Below are positions 5,555-8,479 of a stretch of 8,479 nt of DNA, in pieces. The stretch's first letter is position 1, and each line of letters begins with the position of its first letter. Made by a program: the position numbers and the translations under genes. The DNA comes from DATCYZ01 sp036526195 (GTDB taxonomy: Bacteria > Pseudomonadota > Gammaproteobacteria > Burkholderiales > SG8-39): NCBI GenBank assembly GCA_036526195.1, contig DATCYZ010000009.1, positions 1 through 8,479 on the forward strand. The letters run 5' to 3'. The notes under the pieces are model-generated. The model saw only the letters and a program-made list of their open reading frames with translations, searched no databases and was not told the DNA's origin.

Positions 5555-6459
5555 AGTGGCCCGAGGAAGGCGGCGTGCCGCTCGAGGCAGTCGAGGCCCC
5601 AGGGCGTGGGCGCCTGCGCGGGCGCGCGGTCGTGCACCTCGCCAAGCCCGAGCCGGCGCGCCATCAGGCGCTTGCCGTAGCAGAGGAACTGGTCCATCGA
5701 CTGCATCAGGAAGACGAGCAGGGGCAGGGCGACGGCATACTCGCGCAAGGCGTGCGCGCGCGCCGCGTCGTCACCGCCGAGGCCGTGCCAGATGCGCGCA
5801 AGGACGTCGCAGCACTCCGCGCCGGGAATCATGCCGGCGCAGCCCGCGGCGCGGTTGTCGGGCAGTTCCAGCCCGCCGCGTCCGTTGAGCACGGTGAGCG
5901 CGCCGCCGGTCTGCTCGACCGTGCGGCGGATCAGCATCGCCGAACCCTCGCCCTTGAGGATGCGGAAGTTCGGGTGCCGCTTCGCCAGCGCAGCGATCGA
6001 TTCCACGCCGAGGCCGATGCCGATGTACTCGGGCGCGTTCTGGATGCCGGCGGGAATCGAGGCGGCGTCGAGCACGCGGCCGAAGAAGGCCGTCAGGTCC
6101 GGTTCGCTGATGCCGGGGGTGCGCGGCGGCTGCAGCACCACGCTCGCCGCGCCGGCGCGTTCGGCCTCGCGCACGAACGCGATCTGTTCCTCGGGCGTGT
6201 TGCCGAACACCGTCACCGAAAGCGGCACGCGATCGCGCGCGGCCTGCGCCGCGGCGCCGAGCAGCGCAATGCGTTCGTCCGCCGATAGCTTGACGACCTC
6301 GGTCGCCAGCCCGAGCACCGCGAGGCCATCGACCCCGGCCCCGACGCAGGCGCGCGCCTGGCGTTCGAAGGCGCCGAGGTCGAGCGCGCCGTCGGCGCGG
6401 AAGAACGCGTAGAGCATCGGCACGATGCCGCCGGGCAGCGACGGCGCGGCGCGCGTCAT
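5551..6459 (-). CDS. Dihydrodipicolinate synthase (DapA/NAL) family aldolase with altered active site
   Basis: This 302-residue protein has the (beta/alpha)8 fold of the DapA/N-acetylneuraminate lyase class I aldolase family, acting in the cytoplasm through a lysine Schiff base with pyruvate-like substrates. K169 in FRILKGEGS aligns with the Schiff-base lysine (E. coli DapA Lys161). IQNAPEYIG (139-147) aligns with the YNVPSRTG region, so the catalytic tyrosine (Tyr133) is replaced by Q140 and Arg138 is lost. GLATEVVKL (50-58) aligns with GTTGESATL, so the Thr44/Thr45 proton relay is also absent, although the glutamate (E54) remains. It is therefore not a housekeeping lysine-biosynthesis DapA. 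Relatives in this family include aromatic-pathway hydratase-aldolases, a better analogy given the Rieske neighbour. The ATG at 6459-6457 overlaps the ridA-like stop as ATGA. The open frame continues far upstream to 8379, but only as antisense of other genes. The reaction is unassigned. Confidence 0.87.
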   Translation of the reverse strand: MTRAAPSLPGGIVPMLYAFFRADGALDLGAFERQARACVGAGVDGLAVLGLATEVVKLSADERIALLGAAAQAARDRVPLSVTVFGNTPEEQIAFVREAERAGAASVVLQPPRTPGISEPDLTAFFGRVLDAASIPAGIQNAPEYIGIGLGVESIAALAKRHPNFRILKGEGSAMLIRRTVEQTGGALTVLNGRGGLELPDNRAAGCAGMIPGAECCDVLARIWHGLGGDDAARAHALREYAVALPLLVFLMQSMDQFLCYGKRLMARRLGLGEVHDRAPAQAPTPWGLDCLERHAAFLGPL

Positions 6460-6836
6460 GGCAGCACGGCGACGGCTTCGATCTCGACGGTGAGCCGCGG
6501 GTCGACCAGCGCCGCGACCCCGACAAGCGTCGAGGCCGGCCGGTGCTCGCCGAAGTAGCGCACCCGCTCCGGGTTGATCGCGCCGCGCTCGGCGATGTCG
6601 GTAAGGTAGAGGTTCACCTTCACCACGTGCTGCGGGCCGGCGCCGGCGGCGCGCAGGCAGGCATCGACATTCGCCAGCGCAACGCGGAACTGCTCGACGG
6701 TGGACGCCGGGATGTCGCCGGCGGCGTCGATGCCGACCGCGCCCGAGACCCAGACCTGGTTGCCGGCACGCACCACGTGGCAGTAGTGGCTGAAGGGCGT
6801 GGCCTGCCCGGGCACCATCATGCGATCGATCGTCAT
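6456..6836 (-). CDS. RidA/YjgF/UK114 family protein lacking the canonical arginine
   Basis: This 126-residue protein covers the whole RidA fold: QVWVSGAVGID (27-37), EQFRVALANVDACLRAAG (48-65), VVKVNLYLTDI (71-81) and the C-terminal VEIEAVAV (117-124). Canonical RidA hydrolyses reactive enamine/imine intermediates with an arginine (E. coli Arg105) that holds the substrate carboxylate. Here the aligned segment reads RPASTLVGVAAL (99-110) and S102 is at that position, so ordinary 2-imino acid deaminase activity is doubtful. Only E120 of the usual pocket is retained. Rid relatives work in catabolic pathways (2-aminomuconate deaminase, RutC), so a pathway-specific role with the co-transcribed aldolase and Rieske oxygenase is inferred. 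This is the first gene of the operon. ATG 6836 is preceded by AAGGGG nine bases upstream; an in-frame ATG at codon 6 or 7 could also serve. Its stop overlaps the next start by four bases. Confidence 0.88.
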   Translation of the reverse strand: MTIDRMMVPGQATPFSHYCHVVRAGNQVWVSGAVGIDAAGDIPASTVEQFRVALANVDACLRAAGAGPQHVVKVNLYLTDIAERGAINPERVRYFGEHRPASTLVGVAALVDPRLTVEIEAVAVLP

Positions 6837-6878
6837 GGTCTTCAGCCCCTTCGCTCATGTGCGGATACAGGTCGGCGC

Positions 6879-6907
6879 AGCATAGCGAGCGTCCCTGCCC
6901 CGGGCAA
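6879..6907 (-). promoter_or_regulatory. Sigma70-type promoter candidate for the ridA-dapA-Rieske operon
   Basis: On the minus strand TTGCCC (6907-6902) and TATGCT (6884-6879) are separated by exactly 17 bases and each matches the sigma70 consensus at four of six positions. Transcription would start near 6872, leaving an untranslated leader of about 36 bases before the ATG at 6836. The site faces away from the divergent DMT gene. It was found by eye and not scored against background. Confidence 0.45.
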
Positions 6908-6949
6908 TCATGTTTCGCTTGCGTCGCGGCCTGCGCGGCACGCGGCGGA

Positions 6950-6955
6950 TAGAAT
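6950..6955 (+). promoter_or_regulatory. -10 box candidate for the DMT transporter gene
   Basis: TAGAAT matches five of six bases of the sigma70 -10 consensus and ends 14 bases before the ATG at 6970. Transcription would begin about 7-8 bases before the start codon, giving an almost leaderless mRNA, consistent with no visible Shine-Dalgarno sequence. No good -35 box is seen 16-18 bases upstream. Confidence 0.4.
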
Positions 6956-6969
6956 CTCGGCCTTCGCCG

Positions 6970-7863
6970 ATGATCGACACGCGTAAACCGCTGGATGCCC
7001 GGGCCCTGATGTTGATGGTGCTGCTCACCGCGCTCTGGGGCTTCCAGCAGGTGGCGATCAAGCTGGCCGCGGCCGAGGTGTCGCTGCTGATGCAGGCGGG
7101 CATCCGCTCGCTCGTTGCCATGGTGCTGGTGCTCGCCTGGGCGCGCGCGCGCGGCGTGCCGCTGTTCGCGCGCGACGGAACCTTTTGGCCGGGGCTGGCC
7201 GCCGGACTGCTCTTTGGCGCCGAGTTCGTCTTCATCTACGGTGGCCTTGCCCACACCAGCGCCTCGCGCATGGTGGTGTTCATCTACCTCGCGCCGCCGC
7301 TGACCGCGCTCGGCCTGCATTTCCTGGTGCCAGGCGAGCGCCTGCGCGCGGTGCAGTGGGCGGGAGTGGTGCTGGCCTTCGGCGGGCTGGTGCTGGCGTT
7401 TCGCGACGGCTTCACCGCGACCGGCGGCGCCACGGCCCTGGGCGACCTCTGCGGGGTGGCGGGGGCCGCGCTCTGGGCCGCGACCACGGTGCTGATCCGC
7501 GCCACCGGGCTTGCGCGCATCACCGCGACCAAGACGCTCTTCTATCAACTCTCGGTGTCCGCCGTCGTGTTGCTCGCGGGCTCCTTCGCGCTGGGCGAGC
7601 CCGGCGTGATCACGCTCGGGCCGGTGGCGATCGCCAGCCTCGCCTACCAGTCGGTGATCGTCGCCTTCGCGAGCTACCTCACCTGGTTCTGGCTGCTGCG
7701 CCATTACCTCGCCGGGCGGCTCGCGGTGTTTTCCTTCCTCGCGCCGATGTTCGGCGTGCTCTTCGGCGTGCTGATCCTGGACGAACCGCTGCGCGCTTCG
7801 TTCGCCGGCGCGGCGCTGCTGGTGGGGGCGGGCATCGTGCTGGTCAATCTCCGGCACGGGTAA
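6970..7863 (+). CDS. EamA/DMT-superfamily transporter
   Basis: From ATG 6970 the protein has 297 residues and about ten hydrophobic helices arranged as two tandem EamA domains (about 13-145 and 158-293), the usual size and architecture of inner-membrane drug/metabolite transporters. Landmarks are LLTALWGFQQVAIKLA (18-33), the SRMVVFIYLAPPLTALGLHFL helix (99-119) followed by PGERL, and the matching second-half segment RLAVFSFLAPMFGVLFGVLILDEPL (250-274), with its conserved proline and final acidic DEP. The frame could begin at 6910, but the extra 20 residues are Arg-rich and not membrane-like, and they would remove the -10 box at 6950, so 6970 is preferred. It is divergent from the ridA operon across 133 bp and is followed nine bases later by a flavin reductase gene. 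The family exports amino acids and varied metabolites, and the substrate here is unknown. Confidence 0.9.
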   Translation: MIDTRKPLDARALMLMVLLTALWGFQQVAIKLAAAEVSLLMQAGIRSLVAMVLVLAWARARGVPLFARDGTFWPGLAAGLLFGAEFVFIYGGLAHTSASRMVVFIYLAPPLTALGLHFLVPGERLRAVQWAGVVLAFGGLVLAFRDGFTATGGATALGDLCGVAGAALWAATTVLIRATGLARITATKTLFYQLSVSAVVLLAGSFALGEPGVITLGPVAIASLAYQSVIVAFASYLTWFWLLRHYLAGRLAVFSFLAPMFGVLFGVLILDEPLRASFAGAALLVGAGIVLVNLRHG

Positions 7864-7872
7864 ACTCGGCGC

Positions 7873-8421
7873 ATGGACAAGCCCGCCTCGCAACCGGTCG
7901 ACGCCGACCAGTTCCGCCTCGGCATGCGCACGCTGGCCGCCGCGGTCACCATCATCACCAGCAGCAGCGCGGGGCACCGCCACGGCATGACCGCAACCGC
8001 CGTGTGCTCGGTGAGCGCCGAGCCGCCGACCCTGCTGGTGTGCCTCAACAAGGCCACGGCGACTCACGGGGCCGTGGCGAAGTCGGGCGCCTTCTGCGTC
8101 AATCTGCTGCGCGCCGAGGACTGGGAACTGTCCACCGCCTTCAGCGGCGCGCAATCGGGCGAGTCGCGTTTCAAGTCGCGCGAATGGACGCGCCTCACCA
8201 CCGGTTCGCCGGTGCTGATCGAGGCGCTGGCCTCGTTCGATTGCCGGGTGGTGAAGACGATGGTGCAGGGCACCCACAGCGTGGTGTTCGGCCGCGTCGA
8301 GCAGGTGCTGTTCGGCAAGAAAGGCAAGCCGCTGCTCTATGCCGACGGCCACTACGCCAAACTCGCCTCGCTGACGCATGGCGAACCGCTGCCCGTGGGG
8401 CTGGACTACTGGGGCGTCTAG
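7873..8421 (+). CDS. Flavin reductase-like FMN-binding protein (HpaC/RutF-type)
   Basis: This 182-residue protein is a full-length flavin reductase domain of the HpaC/NtaB/RutF type, a cytoplasmic homodimer that reduces FMN or FAD with NAD(P)H and supplies reduced flavin to a monooxygenase. Typical segments are FRLGMRTLAAAVTIIT (14-29), HGMTATAVCSVSAEPPTLLVCLNK (37-60, FMN-binding), FCVNLLRAEDWELSTAFSG (74-92), the GxHSVVFGRVEQVLF strand pair (133-147) and a YADGHYAKL end (156-164). No monooxygenase partner is encoded in the window. It lies nine bases after the DMT transporter stop and could be co-transcribed. No Shine-Dalgarno sequence precedes the ATG; TAAACT (7861-7866), overlapping the upstream stop, resembles a -10 box and would allow a near-leaderless transcript. 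Electron supply to the Rieske oxygenase is not expected because that needs a one-electron donor with an Fe-S or equivalent centre. Confidence 0.9.
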   Translation: MDKPASQPVDADQFRLGMRTLAAAVTIITSSSAGHRHGMTATAVCSVSAEPPTLLVCLNKATATHGAVAKSGAFCVNLLRAEDWELSTAFSGAQSGESRFKSREWTRLTTGSPVLIEALASFDCRVVKTMVQGTHSVVFGRVEQVLFGKKGKPLLYADGHYAKLASLTHGEPLPVGLDYWGV

Positions 8422-8442
8422 GCGCCTGCCTGAACCGTCTCC

Positions 8443-8461
8443 GGGGACAGAATCGGGTTTT
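8443..8461 (+). repeat. GGGGACAG-type motif, possible edge of a REP-like repeat
   Basis: GGGGACAGAATCGGGTTTT lies 22 bases after the flavin reductase stop. GGGGACAG followed by a T-rich stretch resembles dispersed motifs I associate with REP-associated (IS200-like) tyrosine transposase genes in proteobacteria. The window ends before any transposase or second copy, so this is a resemblance only. The remaining bases 8462-8479 hold nothing else I can identify. Confidence 0.25.
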
Positions 8462-8479
8462 AAACAGGTCGCCGTTTCT

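Noticed and set aside
4640..5680. 346-residue plus-strand open frame opposite the Rieske gene
   Set aside because: The opposite strand carries intact Rieske and mononuclear iron motifs. This translation has no recognisable domain and a shadow-type composition.
6460..8379. Very long minus-strand open frame (5551-8379) giving a 942-residue translation
   Set aside because: Only the last 302 residues look like a protein (the DapA-like enzyme). The upstream part is rich in His, Arg, Gln and Glu and lies antisense to the RidA-like, DMT and flavin reductase genes. High GC with strong third-position bias removes stop codons from opposing frames.
7873..8421. The flavin reductase as the electron donor of the Rieske oxygenase
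   Set aside because: Rieske oxygenases of the VanA type use reductases with flavin, NAD and [2Fe-2S] domains. This protein has only the FMN-binding reductase domain and is not in the same operon.

Overview
The window is high-GC DNA (roughly 70% by eye) with tightly packed genes and strong G/C preference at third codon positions. The gene families present (a BenE-type aromatic acid symporter, a Rieske oxygenase, a DapA-family aldolase, a RidA-like protein, an HpaC-type flavin reductase and acyl-CoA enzymes) suggest a metabolically versatile proteobacterium, most likely a betaproteobacterium of the Rhodocyclales/Burkholderiales type. The taxonomic call is inference; no rRNA or other marker gene is present. 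No tRNA, rRNA, CRISPR array, complete insertion sequence or phage gene was seen.

Layout. (1) 1-77: the 3' end of a rightward gene, cut by the window edge. (2) 68-343 (-): C-terminal remnant of a small HD-superfamily protein whose N-terminal half is missing. (3) 416-1189 (+): enoyl-CoA hydratase. (4) 1276-1497 (-): stand-alone 73-residue biotin carrier domain, convergent with the hydratase across a palindrome-rich gap. (5) 1498-1642: divergent promoter region with a near-perfect 16-bp palindrome that looks like a repressor operator. (6) 1643-2893 (+) BenE-family transporter, then 2969-4567 (+) an FAD enzyme of the alkyldihydroxyacetonephosphate synthase family. (7) 4577-6836 (-): a three-gene operon ridA-like > dapA-like > Rieske oxygenase, each junction a 4-base start/stop overlap. 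(8) 6837-6969: divergent promoter region. (9) 6970-7863 (+) EamA/DMT exporter and 7873-8421 (+) flavin reductase. (10) 8422-8479: short tail with a GGGGACAG motif resembling those near REP-associated transposases.

How the genes may work together. The RidA-DapA-Rieske operon combines an oxygenase, a Schiff-base aldolase and a small Rid protein. That would suit oxidation or demethylation of an aromatic or N-heterocyclic substrate followed by aldol cleavage of a pyruvate-type intermediate. The aldolase and the Rid protein both lack textbook catalytic residues, so neither should be given the standard function. The BenE transporter could import an aromatic acid, and the divergent DMT protein could export a substrate or product. 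The enoyl-CoA hydratase and biotin carrier point to acyl-CoA metabolism, but their partners are outside the window. No dedicated Rieske reductase and no transcriptional regulator is encoded here.
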